From the NCBI GenBank assembly GCA_905215555.1, contig CAJMQU010000091.1, forward strand, positions 1-5,826: DNA of 5,826 bases, read 5' to 3'. Below, in pieces: positions 1 to 5,777 of this stretch (position 1 is the stretch's first letter; the number at the start of each line of letters is the position of its first letter). Position numbers and translations under genes: made by a program. The DNA is from an uncultured bacterium. Its GTDB lineage: Bacteria; Bacteroidota; Bacteroidia; Bacteroidales; Bacteroidaceae. The notes under the pieces are model-generated. The model did no database searches. It was not told where the DNA came from and worked only from the letters and a program-made list of their open reading frames with translations.

Positions 1-104
1 GGATATACTCATACACTCCAAATATATCAGACACTTTTTCACAGGTTTTTTAAAACAATTTCGTAACTCGCTGATTGATAAGGATGTCGTAGAACATGTT
101 TTTT

Positions 105-170
105 AAGGAGGGGGCGGAAGGGATGGCGGAGGTATACATAATTATATATGCGTGCGCGTGCGAAAGGGGG
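105..170. other. G-rich run followed by alternating pyrimidine/purine tract
   Basis: Positions 107-132 contain repeated G runs (GGGGG, GGG and several GG) on the plus strand, and another GGGGG lies at 166-170. Between them, 143-162 is a perfect 20-nt pyrimidine/purine alternation that starts as TATATATG and ends in GCGTGCG-type steps. Such alternation is known to favour left-handed DNA under negative supercoiling, and the G runs could form a two-layer quadruplex. Both are inferences from composition. No reading frame explains the bias. Confidence 0.4.
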
Positions 171-307
171 AAACTCGCAGAAACGATTGGAAACTCCATT
201 AAAGCCGATAAGACCCACACGCCATTGACGCCCGGAGGAACAACGGACAGTTAAGCGGGTGGGTAGTTTAGAACAGGTGAAAACATTACCCTATTGGAAA
301 ATATATA

Positions 308-345
308 TTTCCCGGTTAGAAAAACATTTTTGCCTAACCGGGAAA
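308..345. repeat. 12-bp perfect inverted repeat (possible hairpin or operator)
   Basis: TTTCCCGGTTAG at 308-319 is the exact reverse complement of CTAACCGGGAAA at 334-345, separated by 14 nt that themselves contain AAAAA and TTTTT. The plus-strand RNA would form a stable stem, but it is followed by A residues rather than a T-run. A canonical intrinsic terminator for plus-strand transcription is therefore not supported. Read on the minus strand, the downstream sequence is only alternating AT. It could be a protein-binding palindrome, an RNA-stabilising hairpin, or a relic of a dispersed palindromic element. Confidence 0.6.
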
Positions 346-448
346 AAATATTCATCCAAAAAGCACAGGAGTCATTGGGGAGTTCGCAAATCCAACAGTC
401 AACAAGAAACATCATTCACCCATCAACCTTATAGCATACATTCAAAAG

Positions 449-523
449 GGCTACACCAGCCGGGGAAAAGGGTGTAGCCATGACAGCTAAAAGGTGTAGC
501 TTCAACAAACAAAGGGTGTAGCC
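449..523. repeat. 22-bp phased GGTGTAGC(C) array with one inverted unit
   Basis: The core GGTGTAGC starts at 471, 493 and 515, exactly 22 nt apart, and its inverted form GGCTACACC starts at 449, exactly 22 nt before the first. The full 9-mer GGTGTAGCC occurs at 471-479 and 515-523, while 493-501 has a final T instead of C. Each core, including the inverted one, is preceded on the plus strand by an A-rich AAAAG-like flank, so only the core of the first unit is flipped. The remaining 13-14 nt of each unit are not conserved. The inverted unit and the first direct unit can pair as a 9-bp stem (449-457 with 471-479) around a 13-nt loop. A 22-bp period is about two helical turns, which suits cooperative protein binding on one face. 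Function is unknown. Confidence 0.7.
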
Positions 524-718
524 ATACAAAAACAACCTATCAAAACATTCCCGAAAAGGGAGAAGACAGGAAAACGAAGCAAAAAGAGCAGGATAAAAAA
601 GGACAGGGAAAATAAACAAATAAAAAACAAAAAAGCATTCATTAATTACCGGACAGAAAACACGGTGGAAAGAAGAAGATGAATACCGCTTCGTAGTGAC
701 TCACTTATTAGTTATACA

Positions 719-726
719 TATATTTG
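719..726 (+). promoter_or_regulatory. Possible distal -7 promoter element
   Basis: TATATTTG, followed by CA, matches the Bacteroidota -7 consensus TAnnTTTG. No good TTG lies at the expected 19-21 nt upstream; the closest is GTG at 696-698 with a 20-nt spacer. If used, it would give sppA a 5' leader of roughly 175 nt containing the inverted repeat at 790-816. Confidence 0.3.
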
Positions 727-789
727 CAAGAAGACGTATCATCCAAAGAAAGAACTCTCTCAGACATTAAATGACATAAAGATAATAAT

Positions 790-816
790 GTTTTGTGACG
801 GACAGTGTGACAAAAC
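790..816. promoter_or_regulatory. Inverted repeat upstream of the sppA promoter
   Basis: GTTTTGT at 790-796 is the exact reverse complement of ACAAAAC at 810-816, with arms centred 20 nt apart. GTGAC also occurs twice within it, at 795-799 and 807-811, as a direct repeat 12 nt apart. The position, about 45 nt before the proximal -7 element, suits an activator or repressor site. A 7-bp match in AT-rich sequence could also be chance. Confidence 0.3.
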
Positions 817-859
817 GAAAAACCTTGCGACAGATAGAGTAAATATCAACTCAATTATT

Positions 860-867
860 TATCTTTG
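860..867 (+). promoter_or_regulatory. Proximal -7 promoter element for the sppA operon
   Basis: TATCTTTG fits the Bacteroidota -7 consensus TAnnTTTG and lies 40 nt before the sppA ATG. This predicts a start site near 874 and a leader of about 34 nt. No TTG is found at the usual -33 distance; positions 835-840 read TAGAGT. The promoter would therefore be weak or factor-assisted, in line with the inverted repeat just upstream. The sppA start has no Shine-Dalgarno sequence, which is normal for Bacteroides; the region before it is A-rich. Confidence 0.55.
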
Positions 868-907
868 TTAGCTTTTATAAGTTAGCATACAAAAAACAAT
901 AAATGCA

Positions 908-2677
908 ATGAAAGATTTTTTTAAATTTACGCTGGCCACCATTACCGGTATAATCGTGTCAAGCGTCGTGTTGTTTTTCGTCAGTATTCTGATAATATTT
1001 GGTATGCTGTCTTCATCAGAGTCTGAAACTCAGGTACGTAAGAACTCGGTGATGATGCTCGACCTGAGAGGTATGCTCTCCGAACGCAGCCAAGACAATC
1101 CGTTCGACATTTTCCTGAGTGAAGATGAAACGACATACGGGTTGGATGACGTTCTTGCATCTATCCGAAAGGCTAAAGAGAATGAAAACATCAAGGGCAT
1201 TTACCTGCAAGCCGGTTCTATGGGTGTAGGGTTTGCCTCACTGGAAGAAATTCGCAAAGCATTGGCTGACTTCAAGACCAGTGGTAAGTTCGTAGTAGCT
1301 TACGGTGATCAATATACACAGCGCCTGTATTATCTGGCAAGCATAGCTGACAAGGTGTTGCTGAATCCTCAGGGTTCAATCGGCTGGTACGGTCTGGCTT
1401 CCACTCCGATTTTCTATAAGGATCTGCTGGATAAAATCGGCGTTGAGATGCAGGTATTCAAAGTTGGTACTTACAAATCAGCAGTTGAACCGTTCATCTC
1501 TACAGAAATGAGCCCTGCCAACCGTGAACAGGTGACTGTATTCCTGAATGGTATCTGGGGACAGATGCTGAGCGATGTTTCCGAATCAAGAGGCGTGAGC
1601 AAAGAAAGACTGAATGAAGCTGCGGACCAGATGCTGATGTTCTATCCGGCAGAAGAATGTCTGGAATACGGACTTGCCGACACATTAATATATAAAAATG
1701 ATGTACGCAATTATCTGAAGACCTTGGTCGGCATTGATGAAGATGACCACATGCCGGTACTGACTCTGAAAGATATGATAAATGTGAAAAAGAACGTTCC
1801 GAAAGACAAGAGTGGAAATATCGTTGCCGTGTATTATGCATATGGAGCCATCGATGGAGGAAGTTCTCGTACAGGTACTGAAGAAGGAATCAATTCCAAT
1901 AAAGTAATCCGCGACTTGCGTAAGTTGAAAGATGATGAAGACGTAAAAGCTGTAGTGTTGCGCGTAAACTCTCCAGGTGGTAGCGCTTTCGGCTCGGAAC
2001 AAATCTGGTATGCAGTGACTGAATTAAAGAAGGAGAAACCGGTGATTGTTTCAATGGGCGACTATGCTGCTTCAGGCGGTTACTACATCTCTTGCAATGC
2101 AGACAGCATCGTGGCTGATCCGACTACCCTGACCGGTTCTATCGGTATCTTCGGAATGTTCCCCAACGTGAAAGGTTTAACGGACAAGATCGGGCTTTCT
2201 TTCGACGCAGTCAAAACGAATACCTATGCTGACTTTGGCATGATGGGACGTCCGCTGAACGATGGTGAAAAGGCTTTGATGCAGAATATGGTGAACGAAG
2301 GTTATGAACTGTTCGTAAAACGTTGCGCAGAAGGTCGCGGCATGACTATGGATGAAATCAAGAAAATTGCTGAAGGCCGTGTATGGACAGGTGCCAAAGC
2401 CAAAGAGCTGGGCTTGGTTGACGAATTGGGCGGACTAGACAAAGCACTGGAAATAGCTATCGGAAAAGCTGGACTAGAAGCTTACACCGTACTATCTTAT
2501 CCGGGTAAAAAGAGTTTCTTTGAAACGCTGATGGATACGAATCCGGGTGGATATATCCAATCCCGCATACTGAAAGGTAAGGTCAGCGAAATCTATAATC
2601 AGTTCGATTGGCTGAACAATTTCGAAAGTTACGATAAGATTCAGGCACGCGTTCCGTTTGAGTTGAACATCAATTAA
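908..2677 (+). CDS. sppA: Signal peptide peptidase SppA, 67K type (peptidase family S49)
   Basis: Membrane-anchored serine protease that degrades signal peptides left in the inner membrane after Sec-dependent export. The 589 residues match the double-domain 67K form (618 aa in E. coli), not the short single-domain form. One hydrophobic segment at about 7-33 acts as an uncleaved anchor, with the rest expected in the periplasm. The N-terminal S49-like domain (about 47-280) carries the general-base lysine K190 in YKSAVEPF, matching E. coli Lys209. The C-terminal S49 domain (about 303-530) carries the nucleophile S389 in AASGGYYIS, matching Ser409, preceded by VNSPGG at 353-358 and followed by TGSIGIFG at 409-416. 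Both halves of the Ser-Lys dyad are present, so the enzyme should be active; the E. coli enzyme is a tetrameric bowl. The ATG at 908 keeps the anchor intact; the ATG at 903 is out of frame. It is first in the operon, 12 nt before lpxK. Confidence 0.95.
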   Translation: MKDFFKFTLATITGIIVSSVVLFFVSILIIFGMLSSSESETQVRKNSVMMLDLRGMLSERSQDNPFDIFLSEDETTYGLDDVLASIRKAKENENIKGIYLQAGSMGVGFASLEEIRKALADFKTSGKFVVAYGDQYTQRLYYLASIADKVLLNPQGSIGWYGLASTPIFYKDLLDKIGVEMQVFKVGTYKSAVEPFISTEMSPANREQVTVFLNGIWGQMLSDVSESRGVSKERLNEAADQMLMFYPAEECLEYGLADTLIYKNDVRNYLKTLVGIDEDDHMPVLTLKDMINVKKNVPKDKSGNIVAVYYAYGAIDGGSSRTGTEEGINSNKVIRDLRKLKDDEDVKAVVLRVNSPGGSAFGSEQIWYAVTELKKEKPVIVSMGDYAASGGYYISCNADSIVADPTTLTGSIGIFGMFPNVKGLTDKIGLSFDAVKTNTYADFGMMGRPLNDGEKALMQNMVNEGYELFVKRCAEGRGMTMDEIKKIAEGRVWTGAKAKELGLVDELGGLDKALEIAIGKAGLEAYTVLSYPGKKSFFETLMDTNPGGYIQSRILKGKVSEIYNQFDWLNNFESYDKIQARVPFELNIN

Positions 2678-2680
2678 AGA

Positions 2681-2686
2681 AAGGAG
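2681..2686 (+). promoter_or_regulatory. Shine-Dalgarno-like site before lpxK
   Basis: AAGGAG lies in the 12-nt sppA-lpxK gap, only 3 nt before the ATG at 2690. It is the only strong Shine-Dalgarno match ahead of any of the four genes. Spacing is shorter than the usual 5-9 nt, and Bacteroidota ribosomes largely ignore such sites, so its effect is uncertain. It does support 2690 as the start. Confidence 0.4.
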
Positions 2687-2689
2687 TGG

Positions 2690-3793
2690 ATGGAAGAACC
2701 GCTGGTTAAGATACACTATTGGCTATACCCCATCTCGTGGCTTTACGGGATGGGGGTACGCCTGCGAAACAAACTCTTTGATTGGGGATATTACCGGTCA
2801 AAGAGTTTTGACGTACCTGTGGTATGCGTCGGCAACCTCGCCGTGGGCGGAACGGGCAAGACGCCACACACGGAGTATCTTATCAAGCTGTTGCAACAAA
2901 CCGGTGCGAACGTTGCCATGCTAAGCCGGGGCTACAAACGGAAAAGCAAAGGGTATGTGCTGGCTACAGATGAAACGGACGTGAAGCATATCGGTGATGA
3001 GCCTTATCAGATAAAATCCAAATTTCCCGGTATACGGGTGGCTGTGGACGAAAATCGTTGCCACGGCATCGAACAATTGATGAAACTGAAAAATCCCAAA
3101 GTAGACGTGGTATTGCTGGATGATGCTTTTCAGCACCGGTACGTGAAAGCAGGGTTGAATATATTACTGACAGATTTCCACAGGTTGTTTTCAGACGACA
3201 CACTGCTTCCAGCAGGGCGTCTGCGCGAGCCGAAAGACGGAAAAAACCGGGCACACATCGTAATCGTGACAAAATGTCCGGAAGATATCAAACCGATAGA
3301 CTTCAATATCATCACGAAAAGGCTGAAACTGTATCCGTATCAGCAACTTTATTTTTCATCGTTCAGGTATGGCGCACTGACCCCGCTCTTCGGAGAGAAA
3401 CGGCGGTCACTTGCTTCACTCGGAAAAGACGAGCGTATATTGCTGGTAACGGGAATTGCCTCACCTGCCATATTGGTGGAGAAACTAAAAGTACATACAC
3501 CTCACGTGAATTTATGCCAGTTTGACGACCATCACGATTTCAGCAACAAAGATCTGCAAGTGATAAAGGACCGCTTCGAACGTCTGGAAGGAGAAAAGAA
3601 GTTGATCGTCACCACCGAGAAAGACGCAACAAGGCTGCAACATCACCCGGCACTGGCAGAAACGCTGAAACCGTACTTGTACGTTTTGCCGATAGAAATA
3701 GAATTCTTACAAAATCAACAACATATATTTAACCAAAATATTATTGGCTATGTTAGAGCTCATTCAAGAAACAGCAGCTTACCTGAAAGGTAG
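2690..3793 (+). CDS. lpxK: Tetraacyldisaccharide 4'-kinase LpxK
   Basis: Inner-membrane-associated kinase of the Raetz lipid A pathway: it uses ATP to phosphorylate the 4' position of tetraacyldisaccharide 1-phosphate, giving lipid IVA. The 367 residues begin with an aromatic, amphipathic segment (about 5-30) typical of the membrane-dipping N-terminus. The P-loop is in GNLAVGGTGKTP (48-59; K57, T58). Downstream come SRGY (79-82), GDEP (102-105), the Mg-binding DDAFQH (144-149; D144, D145), LPAGRLREP (173-181), the DDHHDF block (279-284), which corresponds to the region of the catalytic histidine in characterised LpxK, and TTEKDATRL (308-316). All expected blocks are present and in order. Its last 44 nt overlap the chosen start of punA in another frame, suggesting translational coupling. 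Bacteroides lipid A often ends up lacking the 4'-phosphate because it is removed later, but the kinase step is still used in the pathway. Confidence 0.95.
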   Translation: MEEPLVKIHYWLYPISWLYGMGVRLRNKLFDWGYYRSKSFDVPVVCVGNLAVGGTGKTPHTEYLIKLLQQTGANVAMLSRGYKRKSKGYVLATDETDVKHIGDEPYQIKSKFPGIRVAVDENRCHGIEQLMKLKNPKVDVVLLDDAFQHRYVKAGLNILLTDFHRLFSDDTLLPAGRLREPKDGKNRAHIVIVTKCPEDIKPIDFNIITKRLKLYPYQQLYFSSFRYGALTPLFGEKRRSLASLGKDERILLVTGIASPAILVEKLKVHTPHVNLCQFDDHHDFSNKDLQVIKDRFERLEGEKKLIVTTEKDATRLQHHPALAETLKPYLYVLPIEIEFLQNQQHIFNQNIIGYVRAHSRNSSLPER

Positions 3794-4559
3794 GATGCAC
3801 ACACAACCAGAGACAGCGATTATCCTCGGAACCGGTTTAGGCAGTCTTGCCACTGAAATCACCGAGAAGTACGAGATAAAGTATGAGGAAATACCGAACT
3901 TCCCCGTATCAACGGTGGAAGGACACAGCGGAAAGCTGATATTCGGAAAGCTGGGCAACAAGGATATCATGGCAATGCAAGGGCGTTTCCATTACTATGA
4001 GGGCTACTCGATGAAAGAAGTAACATTCCCCGTACGTGTGATGCGTGAGTTGGGAATCAAAACCCTGTTCGTCTCCAATGCAAGCGGCGGCACGAATCCG
4101 GATTTTGAAATCGGCGACTTGATGATTATTACAGACCACATCAACTATTTCCCCGAACATCCGCTACGTGGCAAGAATATTCCGTACGGACCGCGTTTCC
4201 CGGATATGAGTGAGGCGTACAATAAAGAACTGATCCGTAAAGCTGATGCCATTGCTGCGGAAAAGGGCATAAAAGTACAGCATGGTGTGTACGTCGGCAC
4301 ACAAGGCCCTACGTTTGAGACTCCGGCAGAATATAAATTGTTCCATATCTTCGGTGCAGATGCAGTGGGCATGTCTACAGTACCGGAAGTGATTGTTGCG
4401 AACCATTGTGGAATCAAAGTGTTTGGTATCTCTGTAATCACCGACCTCGGTGTGGAAGGCAAAATCGTAGAAGTGACGCATGAGGAAGTGCAGAAAGCTG
4501 CCGATGCCGCCCAACCGAAGATGACGGAGATTATGAGAGAATTGATAAACAGAGCGTAA
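3750..4559 (+). CDS. punA: Purine nucleoside phosphorylase, trimeric (PNP/MTAP) family
   Basis: Cytoplasmic salvage enzyme: purine nucleoside plus phosphate gives free base plus (deoxy)ribose 1-phosphate. I choose the ATG at 3750 (269 aa). An in-frame TTG at 3744 adds two residues without support. The ATG at 3795 would avoid overlapping lpxK but would remove the N-terminal helix (IQETAAYLKGR) that aligns with other trimeric PNPs. Phosphate and sugar sites are intact: GTGLG (27-31), H59 in EGHSG, R79 and H81 in GRFHYYEGY, NASGG (110-114), M208-S209, and H244 in THEEV (human His257). E190 in TFET matches human Glu201. The position of human Asn243 is Asp here (D232 in VITDLG). In this family Asn favours 6-oxopurines and Asp is linked to acceptance of 6-aminopurines, so specificity may be broadened or shifted. 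Whether the substrate is inosine/guanosine, adenosine or methylthioadenosine cannot be fixed from sequence alone. Length is usual for the family. Confidence 0.92.
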   Translation: MLELIQETAAYLKGRMHTQPETAIILGTGLGSLATEITEKYEIKYEEIPNFPVSTVEGHSGKLIFGKLGNKDIMAMQGRFHYYEGYSMKEVTFPVRVMRELGIKTLFVSNASGGTNPDFEIGDLMIITDHINYFPEHPLRGKNIPYGPRFPDMSEAYNKELIRKADAIAAEKGIKVQHGVYVGTQGPTFETPAEYKLFHIFGADAVGMSTVPEVIVANHCGIKVFGISVITDLGVEGKIVEVTHEEVQKAADAAQPKMTEIMRELINRA

Positions 4560-4561
4560 TT

Positions 4562-5635
4562 ATGAGAACAGAAATAGCAAGCCTCGGTGAGTTCGGCCTT
4601 ATCCGCCGTTTGACCGAAGGCATTGAACTGAAAAATGAATCGAGCCGATATGGTGTAGGCGATGATGCCGCCGTACTCTCCTACCCTTCCGAAAAGCAAG
4701 TGCTGATTACCACAGACTTACTGATGGAAGGTGTACATTTCGATTTAGTCTATGTCCCGCTGAAGCATCTAGGCTATAAAGCTGCCATCGTGAACTTCTC
4801 CGACATTTATGCCATGAACGGCACGCCAAAACAAATAACGGTTTCACTAGCCCTTTCTAAACGTTTCTCTGTAGAAGACATGGAGGAATTGTATGCCGGC
4901 ATCCGTCTGGCATGTGAGGAATATGATGTGGATATCGTAGGCGGTGACACATCTTCTTCACTAACAGGGCTGGCCATCAGCATTACCTGCATCGGCGAAG
5001 TGGACAAAGATAAAGTAGTTTACCGGAATGGTGCCAAAGAGACAGACTTGATTTGTGTGACCGGTGATCTGGGTGCCGCATATATGGGATTGCAATTATT
5101 GGAGCGCGAGAAGGTGGCTCTTAAAGGCAATACCGATATACAGCCCGATTTCTCCGGTAAAGAATATCTGCTGGAACGCCAATTGAAACCGGAGGCTCGC
5201 CGTGATATCATCAAGAAATTGGCAGAAGAGGGTATTCGGCCTACTTCCATGATGGATATTTCCGATGGTTTATCTTCGGAGTTGTTGCATATCTGTACGC
5301 AGAGTAAGACGGGTTGCCGTGTCTATGAGGAGCATATCCCCATTGACTACCAGACAGCCGTCATGGCGGAAGAGTTCAACATGAATCTGACGACCTGTGC
5401 CCTGAATGGTGGTGAAGACTACGAATTACTATTTACTGTTCCCATTGCAGACCATGAAAAGGTTTCCGAAATGGAAGGTGTGAAACTTATCGGGCATATC
5501 ACCAAACCGGAGTTAGGGTGTGCATTAATCACTCGCGACGGTCAGGAATTTGAACTAAAAGCACAAGGCTGGAATCCGCTGAAAGGAGAAATATCCGAAA
5601 AGGAAAAAACAGACGAAAACGGGAAAACGGAATAG
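4562..5635 (+). CDS. thiL: Thiamine-monophosphate kinase ThiL
   Basis: Catalyses the last step of thiamine diphosphate synthesis: ATP-dependent phosphorylation of thiamine monophosphate in the cytoplasm. It has the two-domain AIRS/PurM-like fold. Blocks in order are EFGLI (10-14), GDDAAV (33-38), TTDLLMEGVHF (50-60), NFSDIYAMNGTP (78-89), GGDT (127-130), TGDLG (167-171), LKP (208-210), DISDGL (232-237) and NGGEDYELLFT (282-292). The Asp-rich Mg-ATP motifs are intact, so it should be active. At 357 aa it is longer than E. coli ThiL (325 aa). The extra length comes from about ten residues inserted around 186-200 and a charged Lys/Glu-rich tail after about residue 340. The ATG is 2 nt after the punA stop with no Shine-Dalgarno, implying coupling or re-initiation. 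It is the last gene before the terminator. No TPP riboswitch was recognised upstream of it or of the operon. Confidence 0.95.
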   Translation: MRTEIASLGEFGLIRRLTEGIELKNESSRYGVGDDAAVLSYPSEKQVLITTDLLMEGVHFDLVYVPLKHLGYKAAIVNFSDIYAMNGTPKQITVSLALSKRFSVEDMEELYAGIRLACEEYDVDIVGGDTSSSLTGLAISITCIGEVDKDKVVYRNGAKETDLICVTGDLGAAYMGLQLLEREKVALKGNTDIQPDFSGKEYLLERQLKPEARRDIIKKLAEEGIRPTSMMDISDGLSSELLHICTQSKTGCRVYEEHIPIDYQTAVMAEEFNMNLTTCALNGGEDYELLFTVPIADHEKVSEMEGVKLIGHITKPELGCALITRDGQEFELKAQGWNPLKGEISEKEKTDENGKTE

Positions 5636-5669
5636 GATTCAACTTTTCCTGTATTTTTTCTTAAATTTT

Positions 5670-5712
5670 AAACGCTGATAATTAGCCATATAGGTATTTA
5701 TCAGCGTTTTTT
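5670..5712 (+). terminator. Intrinsic terminator after thiL
   Basis: AAACGCTGATAA at 5670-5681 pairs perfectly with TTATCAGCGTTT at 5698-5709 (12 bp), leaving a 16-nt loop. An uninterrupted T-run at 5707-5712 overlaps and follows the right arm. It starts 34 nt after the thiL stop and sits before the tRNA promoter, so it most likely ends the sppA-lpxK-punA-thiL transcript. The left arm is preceded by only four consecutive A's split by other bases, so it is weaker as a reverse-strand terminator. Confidence 0.88.
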
Positions 5713-5725
5713 ATTTCCAAATCTC

Positions 5726-5755
5726 TTGCATAGTCCAAAACTTTCACTACCTTTG
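5726..5755 (+). promoter_or_regulatory. Promoter of the tRNA-Phe gene
   Basis: A -33 TTG at 5726-5728 and a -7 TACCTTTG at 5748-5755 are separated by exactly 19 nt, matching the Bacteroidota vegetative sigma consensus (TTTG-N19-TAnnTTTG, here CTTG at -33). Predicted transcription start is near 5762, about 16 nt before the mature tRNA 5' end. It lies downstream of the thiL terminator, so the tRNA is transcribed separately. Confidence 0.8.
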
Positions 5756-5777
5756 CAACCGCAAAAGAGAAAAACAT

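Larger units (their letters stand above)
1..907. other. Long non-coding leader/intergenic region upstream of sppA
   Basis: No convincing gene is visible in these 907 nt on either strand. The forward frame starting at position 2 stays open for 34 codons to a TAA at 104-106, so the 3' end of an upstream gene is possible, but an open stretch of that length is expected by chance and I do not recognise the peptide. The region changes character along its length. It is G-rich and then alternating pyrimidine/purine at 105-170, has an inverted repeat at 308-345, a 22-bp phased repeat array at 449-523, a purine-rich plus strand at 553-635, and AT-rich promoter-like sequence at 700-907. These parts are listed separately. 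A leader of this length is unusual before a housekeeping operon and could hide an unannotated small RNA, but no known RNA fold was recognised. Confidence 0.6.

Noticed and set aside
2..106. 34 open codons at the left edge ending in TAA, possibly the 3' end of an upstream gene
   Set aside because: An open stretch this short is common by chance, the peptide matches no family I know, and no clear terminator follows. It cannot be excluded without upstream sequence.
259..477. 72-codon plus-strand ORF
   Set aside because: It starts at GTG with no convincing initiation context, runs straight through the 12-bp inverted repeat and into the phased repeat array, and its peptide has no recognisable domain. 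A chance ORF is more likely.
449..536. CRISPR-like reading of the 22-bp repeat array
   Set aside because: Repeats are only 8-9 nt, spacers are 13-14 nt, one unit is inverted, and there are no cas genes nearby.
416..619. 67-codon minus-strand ORF rich in Phe, Leu and Cys
   Set aside because: The hydrophobic look comes from reading the purine-rich strand and the GGTGTAGCC repeats in reverse. No promoter or homology was recognised.
3744..3749. TTG start for punA two codons upstream of the chosen ATG
   Set aside because: It adds only Met-Ala, has no supporting ribosome signal, and the ATG at 3750 fits the family N-terminus.
4310..4317. TACGTTTG inside punA resembling a -7 promoter element
   Set aside because: It lies within the conserved TFET coding motif, and no matching -33 element was sought or noticed. 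Such 8-mers arise by chance in coding sequence.
4145..4699. 184-codon minus-strand ORF antisense to punA and thiL
   Set aside because: It spans the junction of two clearly recognised genes on the other strand and has no domain or initiation signal, so it is a shadow ORF.
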